From contig NZ_QVNQ01000002.1 of NCBI RefSeq assembly GCF_003432485.1, positions 124,001 to 188,000 of the forward strand: a DNA stretch of 64,000 nt. Reading direction: 5' to 3'. Source of the stretch: Actinomadura spongiicola (GTDB lineage Bacteria > Actinomycetota > Actinomycetes > Streptosporangiales > Streptosporangiaceae). Position 1 is the first letter of the stretch; every line of letters begins with the position of its first letter. Made by a program: the position numbers and the translations under genes. Below, one piece after another: positions 34,554 through 43,063 of this stretch. The notes below the pieces were generated by a model, which did not search any database, was not told where the DNA came from, and saw nothing but the letters and a program-made list of their open reading frames with translations.

Positions 34554-35642
34554 TCACTGTTTGGTGAAAAGTGGCCTGATGTCGGGTTCTATCGCCCAGC
34601 GCGTCACCCTGCGGACCGGCCCGGTGCTCAGCAGCGTCGCGACCACGCAGCACACCACCGCGACCAGCAGCACGCCCGGGACGCCGTGCAGCCAGCCCGC
34701 CTCGTTCCACCCGGTGAACGTGAACAGTCGCGTCAGGAAGCCGTGGAGCAGGTACGTGTACAGGGTCCCGGCGCCGAGGTCGGTGTACCAGGTCCGCCGG
34801 GACGGGACGACCGCCAGGAACGCGGCGATGAGCACCACGCCCGCGAGGAGCAGCCCCATCCGCATCACCGTGCCGGTCAGCTCGCCGACGCCCATGTCGG
34901 CGTTGGAGTGCGTCCACCGGATCCACCGCGCGTCCATGCGCGGGTACGCGACGAACGCGCCGACGAACCCCGCCGTGAGCGCCACCGCGCCCACCACCCG
35001 GGCGGCGGGCCGCCGGACGATCTCCAGCATCTCCGGCCGCAGCGTCAGCCCCAGCACATAGAAAGGCATCAGCCCGAGAATTCGGTAGATGTCCAGCGTG
35101 CCGCCGAGGTCGCTCATGAACGCCAGCAGGGCGACGAGCACGGCCCCCGCCAGCGGGAATCGCGCCCGCCGCCAGATCGGGGTGAACAACCGCCAGACGA
35201 ACAGGGCCAGCAGGAACCAGGTGATGTAGTACGGGTTCAGCAGCTCGATCTCGAACTTGCGGTCCCCGAACGCCCAGGCGAACAGGCCGTAGGCCGTCTG
35301 GAAGATCACGTAGGGGGCGAGCGTGGCGCCGAGGAGCCGGACGACCCGGTCGTCGGTCAGCGTGAACCGCTTCGACAGATAGCCGCTGATCATGACGAAC
35401 ACCGGCATGTGGAACAGGTAGAAGAAGTAGTAGGTCGCCGAGGCCAGCGGGACGTCGTCCAGGCCCGCCACGCCGTGCCCGGTCGCGACGAGCAGGATGG
35501 CCAGGAACTTGGCGTTGTCCAGGTGCGGATCGCGTCCCCGGGGGGCCGCGCCGCCCGCCGTCCGGCGCGCCTCGGGCGGGCGCTCCGGCGAGCGTCCCGC
35601 GGCGGTCTCGCCCGCGACGGACGCCTCGGGTGTCTGTGTCAT
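34554..35642 (-). CDS. Acyltransferase 3 family membrane protein
   Basis: The product is 362 residues. After a hydrophilic N-terminal 40 residues it has about ten membrane helices. The family marks are RDPHLDNAKFLAILLVATGHGV near residue 36, with the catalytic-type His in TGHG, FYLFHMPVFVMISGYLSKRF, and a late LYTYLLHGFL motif. Such proteins O-acetylate or otherwise acylate cell-surface sugars using a cytosolic acyl donor. At the head of the minus arm it probably decorates the polymer. The ATG at 35642 is chosen over 35699; AGGAG lies 11 nt upstream. Confidence 0.88.
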   Translation of the reverse strand: MTQTPEASVAGETAAGRSPERPPEARRTAGGAAPRGRDPHLDNAKFLAILLVATGHGVAGLDDVPLASATYYFFYLFHMPVFVMISGYLSKRFTLTDDRVVRLLGATLAPYVIFQTAYGLFAWAFGDRKFEIELLNPYYITWFLLALFVWRLFTPIWRRARFPLAGAVLVALLAFMSDLGGTLDIYRILGLMPFYVLGLTLRPEMLEIVRRPAARVVGAVALTAGFVGAFVAYPRMDARWIRWTHSNADMGVGELTGTVMRMGLLLAGVVLIAAFLAVVPSRRTWYTDLGAGTLYTYLLHGFLTRLFTFTGWNEAGWLHGVPGVLLVAVVCCVVATLLSTGPVRRVTRWAIEPDIRPLFTKQ

Positions 35643-35789
35643 CGGATGGTTCTGCTCCTGAGGAGGGGCTCCCGGAGCATACCTGACCAACCCCTCCACA
35701 CTCCGCGAAACCGCCGGTCACCGGGGGTTACCGCCCGGGTGCGCCGTTGTGGATCTAGGCTGGGAGCACCACGGGACGGAGGGCCGAGG

Positions 35790-36206
35790 ATGGGGTACCG
35801 GAGGCACGCCAAACGCGGCGTGATGCTGGTCGTCGGCGGGTTGATCCTGCTGACCGGCGTGGCGCTGCTCGTTCTGCCGGGGCCGGGGCTGCTGCTCGTC
35901 CTGGCGGGGCTCCTCATCCTCTCCCGCGAGTTCCCGACCCTGGATCGCTATGTCGAACCCGTCCGGACACGCGCCGTCCAGGCCGCGGAGGAGAGCGTGA
36001 CCTCGTGGTGGCGCCTCACGGGCTCGATCCTGACCGGGCTGGCGCTGTTCGCCGCGGGCGTGGCCTGGGGCCTGGTCCCGGAACTGCCGCTGTCCGGCTG
36101 GAGCACCGGCTCCGGCCTAATCCTGTCCGGCTTCATCCTCTTCGCCCTGCTCTACTGGAGCTACCGCCGAGTCCGCGCCGCCCGCCGCGCCACCCCCACC
36201 AACTGA
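35790..36206 (+). CDS. PGPGW-type small integral membrane protein
   Basis: The product is 138 residues with four hydrophobic segments in two pairs: VMLVVGGLILLTGVALLVLPGPG ... LLLVLAGLLILS and SILTGLALFAAGVAWGLV ... GLILSGFILFALLYWSY. The LPGPG turn between the first two helices is the mark of the PGPGW family. The function is unknown. The ATG at 35790 has GGAGG at about 35778-35782; the much longer frame upstream is a shadow of the acyltransferase gene. Confidence 0.8.
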   Translation: MGYRRHAKRGVMLVVGGLILLTGVALLVLPGPGLLLVLAGLLILSREFPTLDRYVEPVRTRAVQAAEESVTSWWRLTGSILTGLALFAAGVAWGLVPELPLSGWSTGSGLILSGFILFALLYWSYRRVRAARRATPTN

Positions 36207-36292
36207 TCGTTCCGACTGATCGTTCCGCGGCCCTGACCGTGTCATCATCGCCAGTGAGCATTTCTGTCATCTCGGGATGGAAGGCCGGCACT

Positions 36293-37666
36293 GTGACGGA
36301 TCGGGGATCGTTGGACGCGCTGCGCGAGGCGGTGCGGGTGTCACCGGACAATCTGCCCCTGCGGCGCCATCTGGCCGAACAGTTCCTGGACGCGGGGCTC
36401 CTCATGGACGCCGAGAACGCGTTCCGGGAGGCGCTCGCCCTCGCGCCCGGTGACGCCGACCTCGCGACGGGCCTCGCCGAGGCGTTCCTCCGGCAGGGCA
36501 AGAACGGCGCGGCGATCTCCGCCCTGGCGCGGGTCGGGCCCGGGGAGGGCCCGCCGAAGGCCGGGCTCGTCGTCGCCAGGGCGCTGGCCGCCGAGGGTGA
36601 CGTGGCCGCCGCCCGACCGCGGTACTGGGAGGCCGTCGCCCGTGACTCCTCGCTCGCCGACGCCGAGTTCGAGACGAGGCTCGGCCTCCCGCCCGGCCAC
36701 TCGCTGGGGCCCGAACCCGCCATGGCGCACGCGCTGGAGGACGTCCCGTCCTTACCGAGCGGGCCGTTCACGGGTCCGGGCTCGGGCGCGGAGAAGGGAT
36801 CCTCGACGGTCACGTTCGCCGACGTGGCCGGAATGGAGCAGGTCAAGCAGTCCTTACGGATGAAACTGCTGCTGCCCGTCCAGCAACCGGAGCTGTTCGC
36901 CGCGTACGGCAAACGCGCGGGCGGCGGCGTCATGCTCTACGGGCCGCCCGGCTGCGGGAAGACCCACCTGGCGCGGGCCGCCGCCGGGGAGTTGGGCGCC
37001 GCGTTCATGAGCGTCGGACTGTCCGACATCCTCGACATGTACATCGGGTCGAGCGAACGGAATCTGCACTCGACGTTCGAGGCGGCCCGCAGAAACCGTC
37101 CGTGCGTGCTGTTCTTCGACGAGGTCGACGCGCTCGCCGCGCGCCGCGCCGACATGAACCGCGCCCACAACCGGCAGATCGTCAACCAGTTCCTCGCCGA
37201 GATGGACGGCGTGGAGGGCGGCGCCAACGAGGGCGTGCTGGTCCTCGCCGCCACCAACGCGCCCTGGTACGTCGACGCCGCGTTCCGCCGTCCCGGCCGA
37301 TTCGACCAGTTGGTGTTCGTACCGCCGCCGGACGCGCCCGCCCGCGCGGCGATCCTTGCGCTGCTGTGCCGCGAGGTGCCGCTGGACGAGTTGGACTTCC
37401 GCGCCGTGTCCGAGGCCACCGACGGCTTCGCGGGCGCCGACCTCAAGGGCGTCGTCGACCGGGCCGTCGAGGCGAAGTTGCAGGCGGCGATACGGGTCGG
37501 ACGTCCGCTGCCGCTGTCCACCGCCGATCTGCTCGGCGCGGCGCGTGCGGCCCGTCCGACGGCGGTCGCCGAGTGGATGGGCACGGCCCGCAACTACGTC
37601 ATGCACGCCAACGAGAGCGGCGTGTGGGACGAGTTGCTGCCGTGGTTCGGGGGCAAACGCCGGTGA
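36293..37666 (+). CDS. AAA-type ATPase with N-terminal TPR-like repeats
   Basis: The product is 457 residues. Residues 1-130 are TPR-like helices (LREAVRVSPDNLPLRRHLAE, AENAFREALALAPGDADLA). Residues 175-440 form one AAA module of the CDC48/FtsH class: FADVAGMEQVKQSLR, Walker A GPPGCGKTH, Walker B VLFFDEVDALAA, the pore-type segment MYIGSSERNLHSTF, sensor ATNAPWYVD and the arginine fingers FRRPGRFD. There is no membrane segment and no protease domain, so it is probably a cytosolic remodelling ATPase. The GTG at 36293 has GGAAGG upstream. Its stop overlaps the GTG of the next TPR gene (GTGA), so the two proteins probably work together. Confidence 0.85.
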   Translation: MTDRGSLDALREAVRVSPDNLPLRRHLAEQFLDAGLLMDAENAFREALALAPGDADLATGLAEAFLRQGKNGAAISALARVGPGEGPPKAGLVVARALAAEGDVAAARPRYWEAVARDSSLADAEFETRLGLPPGHSLGPEPAMAHALEDVPSLPSGPFTGPGSGAEKGSSTVTFADVAGMEQVKQSLRMKLLLPVQQPELFAAYGKRAGGGVMLYGPPGCGKTHLARAAAGELGAAFMSVGLSDILDMYIGSSERNLHSTFEAARRNRPCVLFFDEVDALAARRADMNRAHNRQIVNQFLAEMDGVEGGANEGVLVLAATNAPWYVDAAFRRPGRFDQLVFVPPPDAPARAAILALLCREVPLDELDFRAVSEATDGFAGADLKGVVDRAVEAKLQAAIRVGRPLPLSTADLLGAARAARPTAVAEWMGTARNYVMHANESGVWDELLPWFGGKRR

Positions 37667-38910
37667 GCGCGGCACCCGGCGCGGAGCATCTCGCGGAACG
37701 GGCGCTCCTGTTATTGGACCTGCGCCGTCCCGCCGACGCCGAACGGGAGGTGCGCAAGGCCCTGGCCGGTGACCCTGACAACGTCGACCTGCACCTGATT
37801 CTCGCTCGGGCGCTGTCCCGGCGGGGCGACACGACCGGGGCGCTGGACGCGGTGAACCATGCGATCGGCCTGAATCCGGGCTTCTGGTACGGCCATTGGG
37901 TCGCCGGTGACGTGCTGTCCCACGCGGCCCGCGAGCGGGAGGCGCTCGTGGCCTTCCACAACGCCCTCGCCTGCGACGCGGAAAAGCCGCTGATCTACGA
38001 GGGGATCGCCCGTGGTCATTATGTGCTCGGTGAGTGGCGGCAGACCGTCCAGGCGGCGGAGCGGGGACTGCGGCTGGAGCCGGACGACCTCTTCCTCCAC
38101 GAGATCATCGGCTGCGCCTTCAGTAAATTGGGCGATCACGCGCGGGCGTGCGAGCACGCGGCGCGGGCGTTGCGGATCGACCCCGAGAGCGCGAGCGCCC
38201 ACCGCACCTACGGGATGGTCGCCCGGGACGCGGGTGACCGCGAGGCCGCGATCGAGGCGTTCCGCGAGGCGATGCGCCTCGCGGAGGACCCGCGGTACGC
38301 GGCGGACCTCCTGGTCCATGCGACCAGAAGTCGTAACCCGCTGCACAGCCTGGACGGCGCGCTGTGGCGGGTGCGGCTCCTGCCGCGCCGTCGGCTCGTG
38401 TGGTGGTTGCTCGCGCTGCCGTTCGCGCCGTGGTTCCTGTTCATGGCCCTGGTCACCCTCGGGTTCTGGGTGAACGCGGTGGCGCTCGCCGTGACCACGC
38501 TGTGGATGCGTCGCGATCCCCTGCTCCGGCGGCTGCTGCACGACGACGAGGTCCGATCGGCGCGGATCGCCCTCGGTGCCCTCGGCGGCGGGGCGGTCCT
38601 GCTCGGGACGTCCGCGGCGCTCTGGTCGCCCACACTCCTGCCCTCGGGGATCGCCGTCCTCGCGCTGGTCGTCCCCGTCCAGGAGGCGGGAGGGCTCACC
38701 CGCCCGGGTCACCGGCTGTTCCTTCGGGTGGCAGGGCTGCTCGGTGTGGTCATCGCGGTCTTCACGGTGCTGGCGTTCGCGGCGCCGCACCTCGAGTGGG
38801 TCTTCACGGCGATCTTGCTGACGGGTTACGTGGCCTTGGGGTCGATCTGGCCCACGATGATCGTCACGGGACATCGGTACCCACCGGCGGGTTCCGGGGC
38901 GCGGATTTGA
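37663..38910 (+). CDS. TPR-repeat protein with C-terminal membrane domain
   Basis: The product is 415 residues. Residues 5-225 hold about six tetratricopeptide repeats (for example ALAGDPDNVDLHLILARALS, AIGLNPGFWYGHWVAGDVL, ALRIDPESASAHRTYGMVA). Residues 240-400 contain about five membrane helices (VWWLLALPFAPWFLFMALVTL and others). The TPR part should face the cytosol and recruit a partner. Because the gene overlaps the AAA ATPase gene by 4 bp and both carry TPRs, it may anchor that ATPase to the membrane; this is inference. Confidence 0.82.
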   Translation: MSAAPGAEHLAERALLLLDLRRPADAEREVRKALAGDPDNVDLHLILARALSRRGDTTGALDAVNHAIGLNPGFWYGHWVAGDVLSHAAREREALVAFHNALACDAEKPLIYEGIARGHYVLGEWRQTVQAAERGLRLEPDDLFLHEIIGCAFSKLGDHARACEHAARALRIDPESASAHRTYGMVARDAGDREAAIEAFREAMRLAEDPRYAADLLVHATRSRNPLHSLDGALWRVRLLPRRRLVWWLLALPFAPWFLFMALVTLGFWVNAVALAVTTLWMRRDPLLRRLLHDDEVRSARIALGALGGGAVLLGTSAALWSPTLLPSGIAVLALVVPVQEAGGLTRPGHRLFLRVAGLLGVVIAVFTVLAFAAPHLEWVFTAILLTGYVALGSIWPTMIVTGHRYPPAGSGARI

Positions 38911-38935
38911 TCCGTGGAATGGGTATCCCCGTGCC

Positions 38936-39361
38936 ATGGGTATGGGCATTCTTCTTCGTGTACTCGTGGCCGGGGGGTTGGCTGCGGACGCCATCATTCA
39001 CTGGCGGTTCGCTCCTGACATGGCGCCCGGACCCAACACTCCGAGCGGCACCATCCCCGGAGACGACCTCTTCCGCGCTCAGGCCGTGGCGGCCGCCGTG
39101 GCGGGCCTGCTCGTCCTGTTCTGGGCGCGCCGCTGGACGTACGCGCTCGCGTTCGTCGTCGCGGCGAGCGCCGCCGGGGCCGTGCTGCTCTACTACTACG
39201 TCGATTTCGGACGGCTCGGTCCAATTCCGCGTATGTACGACCCGTCCTGGTACGCCGACAAGACGATCAGTCTGGTGGGGGAGGCCGTGGCCGCGATCGC
39301 CGCGTTGATCGGGTTCTTCACCGTCCACCGGAAACGGAATGCCGGGCAGGCCGACGGGTAG
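38936..39361 (+). CDS. Small integral membrane protein, 141 residues
   Basis: The product has about four hydrophobic segments: ILLRVLVAGGLAADAIIHW, AQAVAAAVAGLLVLFWA, ALAFVVAASAAGAVLLYYY and ISLVGEAVAAIAALIGFFTV. The order LAADAIIHW, an extracellular loop, then YALAFVVAAS resembles small DoxX-like or copper-region membrane proteins, but I cannot assign a family. The ATG at 38936 lies 25 bp after the TPR gene. It is followed 9 bp later by a hydrolase gene, so it may belong to the same transcript. Confidence 0.7.
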   Translation: MGMGILLRVLVAGGLAADAIIHWRFAPDMAPGPNTPSGTIPGDDLFRAQAVAAAVAGLLVLFWARRWTYALAFVVAASAAGAVLLYYYVDFGRLGPIPRMYDPSWYADKTISLVGEAVAAIAALIGFFTVHRKRNAGQADG

Positions 39362-39370
39362 TCCGGCGGT

Positions 39371-40036
39371 ATGAACACCGCAGAAGTGACGATCGACCTT
39401 CAGGGCGCGGCGCTTCCGGGTGATCTCGCCCTGCCGGACGAGCCGCTCGGCGTGGTGCTCTTCGCGCACGGCAGCGGCAGTTCCCGGCGCAGCCCGCGCA
39501 ACCGGGCCGTCGCCGCCGGTCTCAACGAGGCGGGCATCGGCACCCTGCTGTTCGACCTGCTCACCGCGCACGAGGACGAGACCGACGCCTTCACCGGCGA
39601 GTTCCGCTTCGACATCGACCTGCTGACGCGGCGGCTCACCGGCGCGGTCGACCGGGTCGCCGGCGCGCCGCCGACCGCCGGTCTCCCGATCGGGCTGTTC
39701 GGCGCGAGCACGGGAGCCGCCGCCGCGTTGCGGACGGCCGCGGAACGTCCCGAACAGGTCAGGGCCGTGGTGTCGCGGGGCGGCCGCCCCGACCTCGCGG
39801 GCGCCGCGCTGGAACGGGTCGCCGCGCCGGTCCTGCTGATCGTCGGGGCCCGCGACCCGCAGGTGCTGTCCCTCAACGACGAGGCGGCGGGGCGGATGCG
39901 GGGCGCCGTCCACCGACTGGAGATCGTGGCGGGGGCCTCGCACCTGTTCGAGGAGCCCGGCACGCTGGAGCAGGTCACCGCGATGGCCGTGCGCTGGTTC
40001 GACCAGTACCTGGCCCGACACGCCACCGTGCCATGA
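39371..40036 (+). CDS. Alpha/beta hydrolase (dienelactone-hydrolase-like)
   Basis: The product is 221 residues. The oxyanion loop [20 protein letters not shown] is followed by the nucleophile elbow [13 protein letters not shown] with Ser, an acid in [13 protein letters not shown] and the His in [15 protein letters not shown]. This is the pattern of small cytosolic serine hydrolases found next to phosphoribosyltransferase or RtcB genes in actinomycetes; the substrate is unknown. Its stop overlaps the rtcB start by 4 bp (ATGA), so the two are co-translated. Confidence 0.85.
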   Translation: MNTAEVTIDLQGAALPGDLALPDEPLGVVLFAHGSGSSRRSPRNRAVAAGLNEAGIGTLLFDLLTAHEDETDAFTGEFRFDIDLLTRRLTGAVDRVAGAPPTAGLPIGLFGASTGAAAALRTAAERPEQVRAVVSRGGRPDLAGAALERVAAPVLLIVGARDPQVLSLNDEAAGRMRGAVHRLEIVAGASHLFEEPGTLEQVTAMAVRWFDQYLARHATVP

Positions 40037-41445
40037 CCGTGGTGCAGGACGGCCCGTACCGGTTCCGGATCGAGCCGTCCGGGGCGATGCGCGTTCCCGG
40101 TGTCGTGTTCGCCTCGCGGGAACTGCTCAGCACCGCCGACAACGCGATCGGGCAGGTCGCGAACGTCGCCGCGCTGCCCGGGATCGTGGACGCGTCGTAC
40201 GCCATGCCGGACGTGCACCTCGGATACGGGTTCGCGATCGGCGGCGTGGCGGCCACCGACCCACGCGACGGCGGCGTGGTCTCTCCCGGCGGCGTCGGGT
40301 TCGACATCTCCTGCGGGGTCCGGCTCATGGCGGCCGACATCGACGCGGCGGACCTCGCACCCGTCCTGGAGGACGTGATGGACGGTCTCGACCCGGCCGT
40401 CCCGCGCGGCATGGGACGCGGCGCCGTCTGGCGACCGTCCGGCCGGGAGGAGCTGACCGGCATCCTCACCGGGGGCTCGCGGTACGCGGTCCAGCGCGGC
40501 CACGGCGACGAGCGTGACCTGCTGCGCTGCGAGGACGGCGGCGCCGTCGCCGACGCCGACCCCGGGCAGGTCGGCGAGCGGGCCGTGGAGCGCGGCGCCG
40601 GGCAGGTCGGCAGCCTCGGCTCCGGCAACCACTTCCTGGAGGTGCAGCGGGTCGCCGAGGTGTACGACGCGGACGTCGCGGCGGCGTTCGGGCTGAGCGG
40701 GGACCAGATCTGCGTGATGATCCACTGCGGGTCGCGGGGGCTCGGGCACCAGATCTGCACCGACCATGTCCGCGCGATGGAGGCGCGGATGCCCCGGTAC
40801 GGCATCGAGGTCCCGGACCGGCAGCTCGCCTGCGCGCCGGTCGACTCGCCCGAAGGTCGCGCCTACCTGGGCGCCATGGCGGCGGCCGCCAACTACGCCC
40901 GCGCCAACCGGCAACTGCTCGCGCAGGCGGCGCGGCGGGTGTTCCGGCGGGCCGCCGGAGCGCGCCTCGACCTGGTCTACGACGTGTCCCACAACCTCGC
41001 CAAGATGGAGGACCACGACGTGGACGGCGGGCGGCGGCGCCTGTGCGTGCACCGCAAGGGGGCCACCCGGGCGCTGCCGCCCGGCCATCCCGACCTGCCG
41101 CCCGACCTCCGCGAGGCGGGCCAGCCGGTGCTGATCCCGGGGACGATGGGCACGGCGTCGTACGTCCTCGCCGGGGTCCCGGACGGGCGGGCGTTCTACT
41201 CCACGTGCCACGGGGCCGGACGGACGCGGAGCCGCCACCAGGCCGCACGCGGCGTCGACGGCAGGACGCTGCGGGCCCGGATGGAGGCGGACGGCATCGC
41301 CGTGCGCGCCTCGTCCTGGCGGGGCCTGGCGGAAGAGGCCCCGGACGCCTACAAGGACGTGTCCGCCGTGGTCGAGGCCGGTGAGGGCGCCGGGCTCTGC
41401 CGCAAGATCGCCCGCCTGGAACCGGTCGGCGTCGTCAAGGGCTGA
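40033..41445 (+). CDS. rtcB: RtcB-family RNA ligase
   Basis: The product is 470 residues, near the usual RtcB length. The metal and GTP site motifs are present: [55 protein letters not shown] and the guanylated-His motif [15 protein letters not shown]. RtcB joins RNA ends with 2',3'-cyclic phosphate or 3'-phosphate to 5'-OH, using GTP and Mn2+, for RNA repair. Its activity is boosted by archease in several organisms, and an archease domain is encoded on the opposite strand just downstream (41610-43028). No release-factor-like prfH gene is nearby. The last ~80 bp of this gene lie in a degenerate tandem duplication. Confidence 0.93.
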   Translation: MTVVQDGPYRFRIEPSGAMRVPGVVFASRELLSTADNAIGQVANVAALPGIVDASYAMPDVHLGYGFAIGGVAATDPRDGGVVSPGGVGFDISCGVRLMAADIDAADLAPVLEDVMDGLDPAVPRGMGRGAVWRPSGREELTGILTGGSRYAVQRGHGDERDLLRCEDGGAVADADPGQVGERAVERGAGQVGSLGSGNHFLEVQRVAEVYDADVAAAFGLSGDQICVMIHCGSRGLGHQICTDHVRAMEARMPRYGIEVPDRQLACAPVDSPEGRAYLGAMAAAANYARANRQLLAQAARRVFRRAAGARLDLVYDVSHNLAKMEDHDVDGGRRRLCVHRKGATRALPPGHPDLPPDLREAGQPVLIPGTMGTASYVLAGVPDGRAFYSTCHGAGRTRSRHQAARGVDGRTLRARMEADGIAVRASSWRGLAEEAPDAYKDVSAVVEAGEGAGLCRKIARLEPVGVVKG

Positions 41446-41691
41446 CCGTCTCACGTCGATCGTGCCTCTGTGGGACCAGCCCTCCCGCCGCCGAGTCGCG
41501 CCTTTAGCGCGATTCGTGCAGTGACACGGCCGTCGTGGTCGGAGAGGGTGCGGGACTCTGCCGGAGGATCGCTCGCCTGGGAACCGGTGGGGGCGTTACG
41601 GGGTGACCGTCACACGTCGATCGTGACCGCGCAGGACCAGGCTTCGGTCGCGGAGTCGCGGGTCAGGCGTAGGTCGTGCAGGGACACGGCC
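41365..41691. repeat. Degenerate ~160-bp tandem duplication spanning the rtcB and archease 3' ends
   Basis: Copy A (about 41365-41528) contains the true rtcB end; copy B (about 41529-41691) contains the true archease end. The copies align over their whole length. CTCTGCCG (41395-41402) matches 41555-41562, with rtcB codon-like text after both. TGACCGTCTCACGTCGATCG (41443-41462) matches 41604-41623 with one change. GAGTCGCG and GTGCAGTGACACGGCC also recur about 160 bp later. The 41446-41609 gap is thus a dead archease end plus a dead rtcB end. Confidence 0.85.
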
Positions 41692-43028
41692 TTGGGTATC
41701 GCGCCGATGGCGGTGGCCTCCGTCGCGTCGCCGACTTTCAGCCGGGCCGTGAGCCCGCCGTCGGGAGCCGTGGTGATCTCTGTGTCGAGGACCAGTTCGC
41801 CGTGGACCTCCAGCCGGTAGATCACGTCGTCGAGGACGGCGACGAGCAGGTCCGCGTCCGGCTCCGGCGGGACGTTCAGGACGGCGGTGCGGTGCGGCCG
41901 GAGGCCGGCGGTGTCGGCGAAACTTCCGACCAGTCCGGACACGGCTTCGGCGACGCATTGTTCGCGTGTCGGAGCCCATGCCTCGATCCGCAGGTCGGCG
42001 GTGTGCGGAACGCGGCGGTGCCCGCGACGCGCCCGCAACCGGCGCCCGCGAGCCTTTTCGGCGGGCCAGACGGTACGCCTGCGGCCGTCCTGCCACTGGA
42101 CGGTGAGCATCTGGTGCCCGACCTGGGCGCCCGACGCGTCCAGTTCGAACCGGCCGAACATGGTCGTGCACGTCAGCGTGGCGGCCGCTGCTCGGAGGGA
42201 TTGGTCGTCGAGGTCACCGGCGTCTCGGGCGCACCTGGATGCGATCAGCCCGGCCGCGAACGCCTGGGCCGCCGGATATGGCGGGTGGGTGCCCGTCGAC
42301 GCGATGTAGTTCCGGACGAACCATTCCGCGTCCGGGCCTTCGTCCGGTTCCCAGGCGTCCTCCGCCAGCCACTGCGCCGGGCCGATCAGCCCTTCTCGCG
42401 CTACGTCCAGCACGTTCTCCTCGCCCGCGCCGACCAGGACGCACGCCCGCCACGGCCGCTCCGGCAGTAAGCGCGCGGCGGCGCGCTCGTCCGCGAACCC
42501 GGCGGCGATCATGACCGCGTCCGCCTCCGGGGCGTCCCGGACCGCCTCCTCCGCCGACCCGGGCGCGAACCCGGCCCGCCGGACCGTCAGGCCCCGGCGG
42601 GTGGCCGCGCGTTCGGCTCCGGCCGCGACGTCACGTCCGAACGCGGTCTCCCCGTGCAGGACGGTCACCGACGCGATCTCCCGGTACAGCAGTTCGACCG
42701 CGCCCGTGAAATACGACGAGCACGGCGACAGCACGCTCACCACATGGGCATGGCGGCTCAGCCGGTCGCCCGCCCCGCCGTGATTCCAGATCAGCCGGTC
42801 GGTCCGCCGGGCCAGCGCGACCGTAGGCCCGGTTCCGTAGGGGCCGAACAGCAGGTCGGGGCGCTCCTCCAGGGCCCCGGCCACTGCCCGGGCCACGTCC
42901 GGTGCCGAGTCGTGGACGCTCAGCTCCACCCGTCCCGCCGAGCGGGCCCACAGGCGCAGAGCCGCCGCGCCCGCCCGTCCGAATTCGGCGAGCGGCCCCG
43001 AGAGCGGCGTCACCAACGCGGCGCGCAT
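41610..43028 (-). CDS. Fusion of periplasmic-binding-protein (Peripla_BP_6-like) domain with archease
   Basis: The product is 472 residues in one uninterrupted frame. Residues 1-325 match the leucine/amide substrate-binding protein fold: MRAALVTPLSGPLAEFGRAG, DLLFGPYGTGPTVALARRTD, SPCSSYFTGAVELLYREIA and HPPYPAAQAFAAGLIA. No signal peptide precedes it, so it should stay in the cytosol. From about 335 to the end is archease: RRVPHTADLRIEAWAPT, then EPDADLLVAVLDDVIYRLEV and LTRDSATEAWSCAVTIDV. Archease normally stands alone and activates RtcB, which is encoded convergently next door. A ligand-binding sensor fused to the RtcB activator is unusual. ATG 43028 is used; the frame is open to 43106. 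It follows the epoxide-hydrolase gene by 35 bp on the same strand. Confidence 0.8.
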   Translation of the reverse strand: MRAALVTPLSGPLAEFGRAGAAALRLWARSAGRVELSVHDSAPDVARAVAGALEERPDLLFGPYGTGPTVALARRTDRLIWNHGGAGDRLSRHAHVVSVLSPCSSYFTGAVELLYREIASVTVLHGETAFGRDVAAGAERAATRRGLTVRRAGFAPGSAEEAVRDAPEADAVMIAAGFADERAAARLLPERPWRACVLVGAGEENVLDVAREGLIGPAQWLAEDAWEPDEGPDAEWFVRNYIASTGTHPPYPAAQAFAAGLIASRCARDAGDLDDQSLRAAAATLTCTTMFGRFELDASGAQVGHQMLTVQWQDGRRRTVWPAEKARGRRLRARRGHRRVPHTADLRIEAWAPTREQCVAEAVSGLVGSFADTAGLRPHRTAVLNVPPEPDADLLVAVLDDVIYRLEVHGELVLDTEITTAPDGGLTARLKVGDATEATAIGAIPKAVSLHDLRLTRDSATEAWSCAVTIDV

Positions 43029-43063
43029 CCCCGGACCGTTCCCCGCACTCCGCCGCGCAACCG

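Noticed and set aside
34477..35721. Minus-strand frame of 414 codons overlapping the acyltransferase 3 gene
   Set aside because: Out of frame with the acyltransferase helices and Arg/Gly-rich; the 34554-35642 frame has family motifs.
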